Below, in pieces: positions 42,959-54,016 of a stretch of 64,000 nucleotides of DNA. The stretch is taken from contig NC_079878.1 in the NCBI RefSeq assembly GCF_029227915.1, forward strand, positions 7,502,001 through 7,566,000. The letters are read 5' to 3'. The notes below the pieces were generated by a model. That model searched no databases. It was not told the DNA's origin and saw only the letters and a list, made by a program, of their open reading frames with translations. This DNA comes from Hydractinia symbiolongicarpus. Lineage: Eukaryota; Cnidaria; Hydrozoa; Anthoathecata; Hydractiniidae. Positions within the stretch are counted from its first letter, which is position 1. Every line of letters starts with the position of its first letter. The position numbers and the translations under genes were made by a program.

Positions 42959-43042
42959 GTCAGAATGGCCGAGTGGTCTAAGGCGCTGCGTTCAGGTCGC
43001 AGTCTACATCCGTAGGCGTGGATTCGAATCCCACTTCTGACA
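42959..43042 (+). tRNA. tRNA-Leu (CAG), unit 28, near-intact
   Basis: Acceptor GTCAGAA pairs fully with TTCTGAC; anticodon arm canonical; one T-stem mismatch (GTGGA), which also alters the B box. Confidence 0.65.
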
Positions 43043-43312
43043 TAACTTTGAAGATTAAGGAAGATGCTCTCTAAAAGTCTTTAAAAAGCAATTTCAACTG
43101 TACGTTTTCTTTCCAAAGACCCTCCCTAGCATTTTCTTGATTGTTGTTCAACCGTACAGGTCACTAATGTAAAAATACAGTCCTATTTTGGGTTCACACG
43201 AAAGTCAACACCAAGGGTTAAAGTTTTGCTGTGAGTTATACTTTTTTTTCCTTCTATTAATCCAGAATCAATATCACTTATATACTTGACATTCCAAATG
43301 GCATAGAACACT

Positions 43313-43396
43313 CTCAGGATGTTCGAGTGGTCTATGGGACTGCGTTCAGGTCGCAGTGTACATTCGTGGGCTTGGGTTCGAATCACACTTCTGACA
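43313..43396 (+). pseudogene. tRNA-Leu (CAG) relic, unit 29
   Basis: C1; D arm GTTCGAG..TATGGGA; variable arm TGTACATTCGTGGGC; T stem TTGGG/CACAC. Confidence 0.6.
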
Positions 43397-43666
43397 TAAA
43401 CTTGAAGATTAAGGAAAATGCTCTCTAAAAGTCGTTAAAATGAAATTGCAACTCTACGTTGGCTTTATACAAAAACTCCATAGCATATGCTTGATTGTTG
43501 TTCAATTGTACAGGTCGCTAATGTAGAAACACAGCCTCTTTTTAGGTTCAAACGAATGTAAAGACCAAGGACTAGTGTTTTACCTTGAAATATAGTTGTT
43601 ATTTCTTCTATTAATCCAGAATCAATATCACTTACATACTTGAAATTCAAAGTGGCGTAAAAGACA

Positions 43667-43750
43667 GTCAGGATGGCCGAGTGGTCTAAGGTGCTGCGTT
43701 CAGGTCGCAGTCTACATTCGTAGGCGTGGGTTCGAATCCCACTTCTGACA
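43667..43750 (+). tRNA. tRNA-Leu (CAG), unit 30, intact
   Basis: All arms canonical; one D-stem pair becomes a G-T wobble (GGT). First T4 run downstream is 66 nt past the 3' end (43813-43816). Confidence 0.88.
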
Positions 43751-44020
43751 TAAACTTGAAAATTAAGGAAGATGCTCTTTAAAAGTCGTTAAAAAGAAAT
43801 TGCAACTCTACCTTTTCTTTATAAAAAAACTCCCTAGCATATGCTTGATTGTTGTTCATCGGTACAGGTTGCTAATGTAGAAATACGGTCCTTTTTTAGG
43901 TTCTACCGAAAGTCAACACCAAGGGTTAAAGTTTTACAGTGATATGTACTTTTTATTCCTTCTATTAATCCAGAATCAATATCACTTATGTACTTGACAT
44001 TCGAAATGGCATAGAAGACT

Positions 44021-44104
44021 CTCAGGATGGCCGAGTGGTCTATGGCGCTGCGTTCAGGTCGCAGTCTACATTCGTAGGCGTGGGTTCGAATCCCACTTCT
44101 GACA
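44021..44104 (+). tRNA. tRNA-Leu (CAG), unit 31, intact except C1
   Basis: Only the first acceptor base differs in paired regions (C1 opposite C72); the D loop is TCTATGGC. Confidence 0.65.
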
Positions 44105-44374
44105 TAAACTTGAAGATTAAGGAAGATGCTCTGTAAAAGTCGTTAAAAAGAAGTTACAACTCTACGTTTTCTTCATAAAAAAACTCCCTAGCATATGCTT
44201 GATTGTTGTTCATCGGTACAAGTTGCTAATGTAGAAATGCGGTCCTTTTTTAGGTTCAACCGAAAGTCAAGACCAAGGCTTAAATTTGTACCGTGAAATA
44301 TACTTGTTATTGCTTCTATTAATCCGAAATCAATATCACTTATTTTCTTGACATTTGAAATGGCATAGCAGACT

Positions 44375-44458
44375 CTCAGGATGGCCGAGTGGTCTATGGT
44401 TCTGCGTTCAGGTCGCAGTCTACATTCGTAGGCGTGGGTTCGAATCCAACTTCTGACA
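44375..44458 (+). pseudogene. tRNA-Leu (CAG) relic, unit 32
   Basis: C1; D 3' stem GGTT; T stem CCAAC. Confidence 0.55.
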
Positions 44459-44729
44459 TAAACTTGAAGATTAAGGAAGATGCTCTCTAAAAGTCGTGAA
44501 AAAAGAAATTGCAACTCTACGTTGACTTTATAAAAAAACTCCCTAGCATATGCTTGATTGTTGTTCAATCGTACAGGTCGCTAATGTAGAAACACAGCCT
44601 CTTTTTAGGTTCAAACGAATGTAAAGACCAAGGACTAGTGTTTTACTTTGAAATATAGTTGTTATTTCTTCTATTAATCCAGAATCAATATCACCTACAT
44701 ACTTGAAATTCAAAGTGGCGTAAAAGACA

Positions 44730-44813
44730 GTCAGGATGGCCGAGTGGTCTAAGGCGCTGCGTTCAGGTTGCAGTCTACATTCGTAGGCGTGGGTTCGAAT
44801 CCCACTTCTGACA
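44730..44813 (+). tRNA. tRNA-Leu (CAG), unit 33, intact
   Basis: Canonical; anticodon stem CTGCG/TGCAG closes with a G-T wobble. Confidence 0.88.
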
Positions 44814-45076
44814 TAAACTTGAAAATTAAGGAAGATGCTCTCTAAAAGTCGTTAAAAAGAAATTGCAACTCTACGTTGGCTTTATACAAAAACTCCCTAG
44901 CATATGCTTGATTGTTGCTCATCGGTACAGGTTGCTAATGTAGAAATACGGTCCTTTTTTAGGTTCAACCGAAAGTCAACACCAAGAGTTAAAGTTTTAC
45001 TGTGAGATGTACTTTTTATTCCTTCTATTAATCCAGAATCAATATAACTTATGTACTTGACATTTGAAAGCAGACT

Positions 45077-45160
45077 GTCAGGATGGCCGAGTGGTCTATG
45101 GCGCTGCGTTCAGGTCGCAGTCTACATTCGTAGGCGTAGGTTCGGATCCAACTTCTGACA
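45077..45160 (+). pseudogene. tRNA-Leu (CAG) relic, unit 34
   Basis: T arm GTAGG TTCGGAT CCAAC. Acceptor retains G1, unlike its partner unit 44. Confidence 0.55.
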
Positions 45161-45430
45161 TAAACTTGAAGATTAAGGAAGATGCTCTCTAAAAGTCGTT
45201 AAAAAGAAGTTACAACTCTACGTTTTCTTTATAAAAAAACTCCCTAGCATATGCTTGATTGTTGTTCATCGGTACAGGTTGCTAATGTAGAAATGCGGTC
45301 CTTTTTTAGGTTCAACCGAAAGTCAAGACCAAGGCTTAAATTTGTACCGTGAAATATACTTTTTATTCCTTCTATTAATCCAGAATCAATATCAGTTACA
45401 TACTTGAAATTCAAAGTGGCGTAAAAGACA

Positions 45431-45514
45431 GTCAGGATGGCCGAGTGGTCAAAGGCGCTGCGTTCAGGTCGCAGTCTACATTCGTAGGCGTGGGTTTGAA
45501 TCCCACTTCTGACA
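45431..45514 (+). tRNA. tRNA-Leu (CAG), unit 35, T loop TTTGAAT
   Basis: Only C56 of the T loop is changed, a near-invariant base of tRNA and B box. Confidence 0.6.
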
Positions 45515-45784
45515 TAAACTTAAAGATTAAGGAAGATGCTCTCTAAAAGTCGTTGAAAAGAAATTGCAACTCTACGTTGGCTTTATAAAAAAACTCCCTA
45601 GCATATGCTTGATTGTTGTTCATCGGTACAGTTCGCTAATGTAGAAATACGGTCTTATTTTAGGTTCACACGAAAGTCAAGACGAAGGGTTAAAGTTTTA
45701 CTGTGAGATATATTTTTTATTCCTGCTATTAATCCAGAATCAATATCACTTATATACTTGACATTCGAATTGGCGTAAAATGCA

Positions 45785-45868
45785 GTCAGGATGGCTGAGC
45801 AGTGTAAGGCGCTGCGTTCAGGTCGCAATCTACATTTGTAGGCGTGGGTTCGAATCCCACTTCTGACA
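45785..45868 (+). tRNA. tRNA-Leu (CAG), unit 36, class C
   Basis: D arm GCTGAGCAGTGTAAGGC alters the conserved GG; anticodon 3' stem CGCAA loses one pair; T arm canonical. Confidence 0.5.
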
Positions 45869-46137
45869 TGTAATTGGTGATTAAGAAGGATGCTCTTTGA
45901 AATGTGCAAAATGAAATTGCAACAGTAAGTGTTCTTTATAAGAAACCTTCCTATAGTATCCTTTATGGTTGTTCAACCGTACAGGTCGCTAATGTAGAAA
46001 TACGGTCTTATTTTAGGTTCAGACGAAAGTCAAGACGAAGGGTTAAAGTTTTACTGTGAGATATATTTTTTATTCCTGCTATTAATCCAGAATCAATATC
46101 ACTTATGTACTTGACATTCGAAATGGCATAGAAGACT

Positions 46138-46192
46138 CTCAGGATGGTCGAGTGGTCTATGGCACTGCGTTCAGGTCGCAGTCTACATTCGT
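46138..46192 (+). pseudogene. Truncated tRNA-Leu, unit 37
   Basis: Stops inside the variable arm after ACATTCGT and fuses to spacer (GTCGTATTGTTGTTC), losing the T arm, 3' acceptor and about 120 bp. Spacing to the next unit is 233 bp. Confidence 0.85.
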
Positions 46193-46370
46193 GTCGTATT
46201 GTTGTTCAATCGTACAGGTCGCTAATGTAGAAACACAGCCACTTTTTAGGTTCAAACAAATGTAAAGACCAAGGCCTAGTGTTTTACCTTGAAATATAGT
46301 TGTTATTCCTTCTATTAATCCAGAATCAAATCCACTTACATACTTGATATTCAAAGTGGCGTAAAAGACA

Positions 46371-46454
46371 GTCAGGATGACCGAGTGGTCTAAGGCGCTG
46401 CGTTCAGGTCGCAGTCTACATTCGTAGGCGTGGGTTCGGTTCCCACTTCTGACA
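46371..46454 (+). tRNA. tRNA-Leu (CAG), unit 38, T loop TTCGGTT
   Basis: A58 is G in the T loop; D arm begins GACCGAG. Confidence 0.5.
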
Positions 46455-46724
46455 TAAACTTGTAGATTAAAGAAGATGCTCTCTAAATGTCGTTAAAAAG
46501 AAGTTACAACTCTACGTTTTCTTTATCAAAAAACTCCCTAGCATATTCTTGATTGTTAATCATCGGTACAGGTCGCTAATGTAGAAATACGGTCCTTTGT
46601 TAAGTTCAAATGAAAGTCAAGACCAAGGGTTAAAGTTTTACTGTGAGATGTACTTTTTATTCCTTCTATTAATCCAGAATCAATATCACTTATGTACTTG
46701 ACATTCGAAATGGCATAGAAGACT

Positions 46725-46808
46725 CTCAGGATGGTCGAGTGGTCTATGGCACTGCGTTCAGGTCGCAGTCTACATTCGTAGGCGTGTGTTCGAATCCCAC
46801 TTCTGACA
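46725..46808 (+). tRNA. tRNA-Leu (CAG), unit 39, class B
   Basis: C1; D arm GTCGAG..TATGGC; T stem GTGTG/CCCAC with one mismatch. Confidence 0.5.
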
Positions 46809-47078
46809 TAAGTTTGAAGAATAAAGAAGATGCTCTATAAAAGTCGTTAAAAAGAAATTGCGACTCTACGTTGGCTTTATACAAAAACTACCTAGCATAT
46901 GCTTGATTGATTTTTAATCGTACAGTTCGCTAATGTAGAAACACAGCCTCTTTTTTGCTTCAAACGAATGTAAGGACCAAGGACTAGTGTTTTACCTTGA
47001 AATATAGTTGTTATTCCTTCTATTAATCCAGAATCAAATCGACTTCCATACTTGAAATTCAAAGTGGCGTAAAAGACA

Positions 47079-47162
47079 GTCAGGATGGCCGAGTGGTCTA
47101 AGGCGCTGCGTTCAGGTCGCAGTCTACATTTGTAGGCGTGGGTTCGGTTCCCACTTCTGACA
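47079..47162 (+). tRNA. tRNA-Leu (CAG), unit 40, T loop TTCGGTT
   Basis: Acceptor, D and anticodon arms canonical; the T loop change is the only obvious defect. Confidence 0.55.
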
Positions 47163-47432
47163 TAAACTTGTAGATTAAAGAAGATGCTCTCTAAATGTCG
47201 TTAAAAGGAAGTTACAACTCTACGTTTTCTTTATCAAAAAACTTCCTAGCATATTCTTGATTGTTAATCATCGGTACAGGTTGCTAATGTAGAAATACGG
47301 TCCTTTGTTAAGTTCAACCGAAAGTCAAGACCAAGGGTTAAAGTTTTACTGTGATATGTACTTTTTATTCCTTCTATTAATCCAGAATCAATATCACTTA
47401 TGTACTTGACATTCGAAATGAAATAGAAGACT

Positions 47433-47516
47433 CTGAGGATGGTCGAGTGGCCTATGGCACTGCGTTCAGGTCGCAGTCTACATTCGTAGGCGTGTGTTCG
47501 AATCCCACTTCTGACA
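47433..47516 (+). pseudogene. tRNA-Leu (CAG) relic, unit 41, class B
   Basis: Acceptor CTGAGGA (two mismatches), T stem GTGTG. Confidence 0.55.
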
Positions 47517-47786
47517 TAAGTTTGAATATTAAAGAAGATGCTCTATAAAAGTCGTTAAAAAGAAATTGCAACTCTACGTTGGCTTTATACAAAAACTACC
47601 TAGCATATGCTTGATTGATTTTAAATCGTACAAGTCGCTAATGTAGAAACACAGCCTCTTTTTAGGTTCAAACGAATGTAAAGACCAAGGACTAGTGTTT
47701 TACCTTGAAATATAGTTGTTATTCCTTCTATTAATCCAGAATTAATATCGCTTACATACTTGAAATTCAAAGTGGCGTAAAAGACA

Positions 47787-47870
47787 GTCAGGATGGCCGA
47801 GTGGTCTAAGGCGCTGCGTTCAGGTCGCAGTCTACATTCGTAGGCGCGGGTTCGAATCCCACTTCTGACA
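47787..47870 (+). tRNA. tRNA-Leu (CAG), unit 42, near-intact
   Basis: Single T-stem mismatch (GCGGG opposite CCCAC); all else canonical. Confidence 0.8.
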
Positions 47871-48139
47871 TAAACTTGAAGATTGAGGAAGATGCTCTCT
47901 AAAAGTCGTTAAAAAGAAGCTGCAACTCTACGCTTTCTTTATGAAAAAACTCCCTAGCATATGCTGATTGTTGTTCAATCGTACAGGTCTCTAATGTAGA
48001 AACACAGCCTCTTTTTAGGTTCAAACGAATGTAAGGACCAAGGACTAGTGTTTTACTTTGAAATATAGTTGTTATTTCTTCTATTAATCCAGAATCAATA
48101 TCACTTACATACTTGAAATTCAAAGTGGCGTAAAAGACA

Positions 48140-48223
48140 GTCAGGATGGCCGAGTGGTCTAAGGCGCTGCGTTCAGGTCGCAGTCTACATTCGTAGGCGT
48201 GGGTTCGAATCCCACTTCTGACA
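48140..48223 (+). tRNA. tRNA-Leu (CAG), unit 43, fully canonical
   Basis: Every paired and conserved position matches class A. The first T4-or-longer run downstream is at 48365-48370, 147 nt past the 3' end, because the nearer site reads ACGTTGGCTTT. Confidence 0.92.
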
Positions 48224-48486
48224 TAAACTTGAAAATTAAGGAAGATGCTCTCTAAAAGTCGTTGAAAAGAAATTGCAACTCTACGTTGGCTTTATACAAA
48301 AACTCCCTAGCATATGCTTGATTGTTGCTGATCGGTACAGGTTGCTAATGTAGAAATACGGTCCTTTTTTAGGTTCAACCGAAAGTCAACACCAAGAGTT
48401 AAAGTTTTACTGTGAGATGTACTTTTTATTCCTTCTATTAATCCAGAATCAATATAACTTATGTACTTGACATTTGAAAGCAGACT

Positions 48487-48570
48487 CTCAGGATGGCCGA
48501 GTGGTCTATGGCGCTGCGTTCAGGTCGCAGCCTACATTCGTAGGCGTGGGTTCGAATCCAACTTCTGACA
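48487..48570 (+). pseudogene. tRNA-Leu (CAG) relic, unit 44
   Basis: C1; T stem CCAAC. Confidence 0.55.
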
Positions 48571-48840
48571 TAAACTTGAAGATTAAGGAAGATGCTCTCT
48601 AAAAGTCGTTAAAAAGAAGTTACAACTCTACGTTTTCTTTATAAAAAAACTCCCTAGCATATGCTTGATTGTTGTTCATCGGTACAGGTTGTTAATGTAG
48701 AAATGCGGTCCTTTTTTAGGTTCAACCGAAAGTCAAAACCAAGGCTTAAATTTGTACCGTGAAATATACTTTTTATTCCTTCTATTAATCCAGAATCAAT
48801 ATCACTTACATACTTGAAATTCAAAGTGGCGTAACAGACA

Positions 48841-48924
48841 GTCAGGATGGCCGAGTGGTCAAAGGCGCTGCGTTCAGGTCGCAGTCTACATTCGTAGGCG
48901 TGGGTTTGAATCCCACTTCTCACA
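48841..48924 (+). pseudogene. tRNA-Leu (CAG) relic, unit 45
   Basis: T loop TTTGAAT and acceptor 3' strand TTCTCAC. Confidence 0.55.
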
Positions 48925-49193
48925 TAAACTTAAAGATTAAGGAAGATGCTCTCTAAAAGTCGTTGAAAAGAAATTGCAACTCTACGTTGGCTTTATAAAA
49001 AAACTCCCTAGCATATGCTTGATTGTTGTTCATCGGTACAGTTCGCTAATGTAGAAATACGGTCTTATTTTAGGTTCACACGAAAGTCAAGACGAAGGGT
49101 TAAAGTTTTACTGTGAGATATATTTTTTATTCCTGCTATTAATCCAGAATCAATATCACTTATAACTTGACATTCGAATTGGCGTAAAATGCA

Positions 49194-49277
49194 GTCAGGA
49201 TGGCTGAGCAGTGTAAGGCGCTGCGTTCAGGTTGCAATCTACATTTGTAGGCGTGGGTTCGAATCCCACTTCTGACA
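49194..49277 (+). tRNA. tRNA-Leu (CAG), unit 46, class C
   Basis: D arm GCTGAGCAGTGTAAGGC; anticodon stem CTGCG/TGCAA. Confidence 0.5.
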
Positions 49278-49546
49278 TGTAATTGGTGATTAAGAAGGAT
49301 GCTCTTTGAAATGTGCAAAATGAAATTGCAACAGTAAGTGTTCTTTATAAGAAACCTTCCTATAGTATCCTTTATGGTTGTTCAACCGTACAGGTCGCTA
49401 ATGTAGAAATACGGTCTTATTTTAGGTTCACACGAAAGTCAAGACGAAGGGTTAAAGTTTTACTGTGAGATATATTTTTTATTCCTGCTATTAATCCAGA
49501 ATCAATATCCCTTATGTACTTGACATTCGAAATGGCATAGAAGACT

Positions 49547-49601
49547 CTCAGGATGGTCGAGTGGTCTATGGCACTGCGTTCAGGTCGCAGTCTACATTCG
49601 T
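49547..49601 (+). pseudogene. Truncated tRNA-Leu, unit 47
   Basis: Same truncation junction as unit 37, inherited in the ten-unit duplication. Confidence 0.85.
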
Positions 49602-49779
49602 GTCGTATTGTTGTTCTATCGTACAGGTCGCTAATGTAGAAACACAGCCTCTTTTTAGGTTCAAACAAATGTAAAGACCAAGGCCTAGTGTTTTACCTTG
49701 AAATATAGTTGTTATTCCTTCTATTAATCCAGAATCAAATCCACTTACATACTTGATATTCAAAGTGGCGTAAAAGACA

Positions 49780-49863
49780 GTCAGGATGGCCGAGTGGTCT
49801 AAGGTGCTGCGTTCAGGTCGCAGTCTACATTCGTAGGCGTGGGTTCGGTTCCCACTTCTGACA
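49780..49863 (+). tRNA. tRNA-Leu (CAG), unit 48, T loop TTCGGTT
   Basis: D 3' stem GGT wobble and the T loop change. Confidence 0.5.
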
Positions 49864-50133
49864 TAAACTTGTAGATTAAAGAAGATGCTCTCTAAATGTC
49901 GTTAAAAAGAAGTTACAACTCTACGTTTTCTTTATCAAAAAACTCCCTAGCATATTCTTGATTGGTAATCATCGGTACAGGTCGCTAATGTAGAAATACG
50001 GTCCTTTGTTAAGTTCAAATGAAAGTCAAGACCAAGGGTTAAAGTTTTACTGTGAGATGTACTTTTTATTCCTTCTATTAATCCAGAATCAATATCACTT
50101 ATGTACTTGACATTCGAAATGGCATAGAAGACT

Positions 50134-50217
50134 CTCAGGATGGTCGAGTGGTCTATGGCACTGCGTATAAGTCGCAGTCTACATTCGTAGGCGTGTGTTC
50201 GAATCCCACTTCTGACA
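50134..50217 (+). pseudogene. tRNA-Leu relic with UAA anticodon, unit 49
   Basis: Anticodon loop TATAAGT in an intact stem gives UAA, a leucine anticodon, but U33 is A. C1 and T stem GTGTG. Its partner, unit 39, has the normal CAG loop, so the change arose after the ten-unit duplication. Confidence 0.6.
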
Positions 50218-50487
50218 TAAGTTTGAAGATTAAAGAAGATGCTCTAAAAAAGTCGTTAAAAAGAAATTGCGACTCTACGTTGGCTTTATACAAAAACTAC
50301 CTAGCATATGCTTGATTGATTTTTAATCGTACAGTTCGCTAATGTAGAAACACAGCCTCTTTTTTGCTTCAAACGAATGTAAGGACCAAGGACTAGTGTT
50401 TTACCTTGAAATATAGTTGTTATTCCTTCTATTAATCCAGAATCAAATCCACTTACATACTTGAAATTCAAAGTGGCGTAAAAGACA

Positions 50488-50571
50488 GTCAGGATGGCCG
50501 AGTGGTCTAAGGCGCTGCGTTCAGGTCGCAGTCTACATTTGTAGGCGTGGGTTCGGTTCCCACTTCTGACA
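50488..50571 (+). tRNA. tRNA-Leu (CAG), unit 50, T loop TTCGGTT
   Basis: Variable loop ATTT; otherwise canonical apart from the T loop. Confidence 0.55.
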
Positions 50572-50841
50572 TAAACTTGTAGATTAAAGAAGATGCTCTC
50601 TAAATGTCGTTAAAAGGAAGTTACAACTCTACGTTTTCTTTATCAAAAAACTCCCTAGCATATTCTTGATTGTTAATCATCGGTACAGGTCGCTAATGTA
50701 GAAATACGGTCCTTTGTTAAGTTCAACCGAAAGTCAAGACCAAGGGTTAAAGTTTTACTGTGATATGTACTTTTTATTCCTTCTATTAATCCAGAATCAA
50801 TATCACTTATGTACTTGACATTCGAAATGGAATAGAAGACT

Positions 50842-50925
50842 CTGAGGATGGTCGAGTGGCCTATGGCACTGCGTTCAGGTCGCAGTCTACATTCGTAGGC
50901 GTGTGTTCGAATCCCACTTCTGACA
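50842..50925 (+). pseudogene. tRNA-Leu (CAG) relic, unit 51, class B
   Basis: Acceptor CTGAGGA, T stem GTGTG. Confidence 0.55.
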
Positions 50926-51189
50926 TAAGTTTGAATATTAAAGAAGATGCTCTATAAAAGTCGTTAAATTGCAACTCTACGTTGGCTTTATACAAAAACT
51001 ACCTAGCATATGCTTGATTGATTTTAAATCGTACAAGTCGCTAATGTAGAAACACAGCCTCTTTTTAGGTTCAAACGAATGTAAAGACCAAGGACTAGTC
51101 TTTTACCTCGAAATATAGTTGTTATTTCGTCTATTACTCCAGAATCAATATCACTTACATACTTGAAACTCAAAGTGGAGTAAAAGACA

Positions 51190-51273
51190 GTCAGGATGGC
51201 CGAGTGGTCTAAGGCGCCGCGTTCAGTTCGCAGTCTACTTTCGCAGACGTGGGTTCGAATCCCACTTCCGACA
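51190..51273 (+). pseudogene. tRNA-Leu (CAG) relic, unit 52
   Basis: Anticodon arm CCGCG TTCAGTT CGCAG (G37 lost), variable arm TCTACTTTCGCAGAC, acceptor TTCCGAC. Confidence 0.55.
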
Positions 51274-51541
51274 TAAATTTGAAGGTTAATGAAGATGCTC
51301 TCAAAAAATTTAAAAAGAAATTTCACCTGTACGTTTTCTTTCTAAAGAACTTCCCTAGCATATTCTTGATTGTTGTTCAACCGTACAGGTCGCTAATGTA
51401 GAAACACAGTCTATTATTAGGTTCAAACGAATATAAAGACCAGGGACTAGTGTTTTACCTTGAAATATAGTTGTTATTCTTTATATTAATCCAGAATCAA
51501 TATCACTTAAATACTTAAAATTCAAAGTGGCGCAAAAGACA

Positions 51542-51625
51542 GTCAGGATGGCCGAGTGGTCTAAGGCGCTGCGTTCAGGTCGCAGTCTACATTCGTAGGC
51601 TTGGGTTCGAATCCCACTTCTGACA
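51542..51625 (+). tRNA. tRNA-Leu (CAG), unit 53, near-intact
   Basis: One T-stem change (TTGGG) at the base next to the variable arm; all else canonical. Confidence 0.75.
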
Positions 51626-51895
51626 TAAACTTGAAGAATAAGGAAGATGCTCTCTAAAAGTCGTTAAAATGAAGTTGCAACTCTAGGTTTTCTTTATAAA
51701 AAAACTCCCTAGCAAATGCTTGATTGTTGTTCATCGGTACATTTCGCTAATGTAGAAATACGGTCCTATTTTAGGTTCACACGAAAGTCAAGACCAAGGG
51801 TTAAAGTTTTACTGTGAGATATATTTTTTATTCCTGCTATTAATCCAGAATCAATATCACTTATATACTTGACATTCGAATTGGCGTAAAATGCA

Positions 51896-51979
51896 GTCAG
51901 GATGGCCGAGCAGTCTAAGGCGTTGCGTTCAGGTTGCAATCTACATTTGTAGGCGTGGGTTTGAATCCCACTTCTGACA
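51896..51979 (+). tRNA. tRNA-Leu (CAG), unit 54, class C with compensated anticodon stem
   Basis: Anticodon stem TTGCG/TGCAA: the class C G-to-A change at position 43 is paired again by C-to-T at 27. T loop TTTGAAT is a defect. Confidence 0.5.
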
Positions 51980-52247
51980 TGTAATTGGTGATTAAGAAGG
52001 ATGCTCTTTAAAATGTGAGAAATGAAATTGAAACAGTAAGTGTTCTTTATGAGAAACCTTCCTATAGTATCCTTTATGGTTGTTCGACTGTACAGGTCGT
52101 TAATGTAGAAATACGGTCCTATTTTAGGTTCACACGAAAGTCAAGACCAAGGGTTAAATTTTACTGTGAGATATATTTTTTATTCCTGCTATTAACCAAG
52201 AATCAATATCACTTATATACTTGACATTCGAGTTGGCGTAATAGACA

Positions 52248-52331
52248 GTCAGGATGGCTGAGTGGTCTAAGGCGCTGCGTTCAGGTCGCAATCTACATTT
52301 GTAGGAGTGGGTACAAATCCCACATCTGACA
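52248..52331 (+). pseudogene. tRNA-Leu (CAG) relic, unit 55
   Basis: T loop TACAAAT, acceptor ATCTGAC, anticodon 3' stem CGCAA. Confidence 0.55.
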
Positions 52332-52602
52332 TAAACTTGAAGATTAAGGAAGATGCTCTCTAAAAGTCGTTAAAAAGAAGTTACAACTCTACGTTTTCTT
52401 TATAAAAAAAACTCCCTAGCATATGCTTGATTGTTGTTAATCGGTACAGGTTGCTAATGTAGAAATGCGGTCCTATTTTAGGTTCAACCGAAAGTCAAGA
52501 CCAAGGCTTAAATTTGTACCGTGAAATCTAGTTGTTATTGCTTCTATTAATCCGGAATCAATATCACTTATGTTCTTGACATTTGAAATGGCATAGCAGA
52601 CT

Positions 52603-52686
52603 CTCAGGATGGCCGAGTGGTCTATGGCGCTGCGTTCAGGTCGCAGTATACATTCGTAGGCGTGGGTTCGAATCCAACTTCTGACA
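52603..52686 (+). pseudogene. tRNA-Leu (CAG) relic, unit 56
   Basis: C1; variable arm TATACATTCG; T stem CCAAC. Confidence 0.55.
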
Positions 52687-52955
52687 TAAACTTGAAGATT
52701 AAGGAAGATGCTCTCTAAAAGTTGTTAAAAAGAAGTTACAACTCTACGTTTTTTTATCAAAAAACTCCCTAGCATATTCTTGGTTGTTAATCATCGGTAC
52801 AGGTCGCTAATGTAGAAATACGGTCCTTCGTTAAGTTCAACCGAAAGTCAAGACCAAGGGTTAAAGTTTAACTGTGAGATGTACTTTTTATTCCTTCTAT
52901 TAATCCAAAATCAATATCACTTATGTACTTGACATTCGAAATGGCATAGAAGACT

Positions 52956-53039
52956 CTCAGGATGGTCGAGTGGTCTATGGCACTGCGTTCAGGTCGCAGT
53001 CTACATTCGTAGGCGTGTGTTCGAATCCCACTTCTGACA
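52956..53039 (+). tRNA. tRNA-Leu (CAG), unit 57, class B
   Basis: C1; D arm GTCGAG; T stem GTGTG. Confidence 0.5.
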
Positions 53040-53308
53040 TGTAATAGGTGATTAAGAAGGATGCTCTTTGAAATGTGCGAAATGAAATTGCAACAGTAAG
53101 TGTTCTTTATGAGAAACCTTCCTATAGTATCCTTTATGGTTGTTTAACTGTACAGGTCGTTAATGTAGAATCACGGCCTCTTTTTAGGTTCAAACGAATG
53201 TAAAGACCAAGGACTAGTGTTTTACCTTGAAATATGGTTGTTTCTCTTTTTATTAATCCAAAATCAATATCACTTACATACTTGAAATTCAAAGTGGCGT
53301 AAAAGACA

Positions 53309-53392
53309 GTCAGGATGGACGAGTGGTTTATGGCGCTGCGTTCAGGTCGCAGTCTACATTCGTAGGCGTGGGTTCGAATCCAACTTCTGACA
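53309..53392 (+). tRNA. tRNA-Leu (CAG), unit 58
   Basis: D arm GACGAGTGGTTTATGGC and T stem CCAAC each lose one pair. Confidence 0.5.
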
Positions 53393-53662
53393 TAAACTTG
53401 AAGATTAAGGAAGATGCTCTCCTAAAGTCGTTAAAAAGAAGTTACAACTCTAAGTTTTCCTTATAAAAAAACTCCCTAGCATATGATTGATTGTTGTTCA
53501 TCAGTACAGGTTGCTAATGTAGAATTGCGTTCCTATTTTAGGTTCACACGAAAGTCAACACTAAGGGTTAAAGTTTTACTGTGAGTTATACTTTTTTTTC
53601 CTTCTATTAATCTAGAATCAATATCACTTATATACTTTACATTCCAAATGGCATAGAAGGCT

Positions 53663-53746
53663 CTCAGGATGTTCGAGTGGTCTAGGGCACTGCGTTCAGG
53701 ACGCAGTGTACATTCGTGGGCTTGGGTTCGAATCACACTTCTGACA
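53663..53746 (+). pseudogene. tRNA-Leu (CAG) relic, unit 59
   Basis: C1; D arm GTTCGAG; loop TTCAGGA; T stem TTGGG/CACAC. Closest to unit 29. Confidence 0.6.
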
Positions 53747-54016
53747 TAAACTTGAAGATTAAGAAAAATGCTCTCTAAAAGTCGTTAAAATGAAATTGCA
53801 ACTCTACGTTGGCTTTATACAAAAACTCCCTAGCATATGCTTGATTGTTGTTCAATCGTACAGGTCGCTAATGTAGAAACACATCCTCTCTTTAGGTTGA
53901 AACGAATGTAAAGGCCAAGGACTAGTGTTTTACTTTGAAATATAGTTGTTATTCCTTCTATTAATCCAGAATCAATATCACTTACATACTTGAACTTTAA
54001 AGTGGCGTAAAAGACA

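Larger units (their letters stand above)
44560..47970 (+). repeat. Ten-unit higher-order repeat, first copy (~3.41 kb)
   Basis: Units 33-42 match units 43-52 one by one at offsets of 3403-3410 bp, including the truncated unit (37/47), the TTTGAAT unit (35/45) and the class C unit (36/46). A few substitutions per unit separate the copies. Confidence 0.9.
47970..51370 (+). repeat. Ten-unit higher-order repeat, second copy (~3.41 kb)
   Basis: Units 43-52; partner of 44560-47970. Its last three units also form the start of the 6712-bp block, so the larger duplication is younger. Confidence 0.9.
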
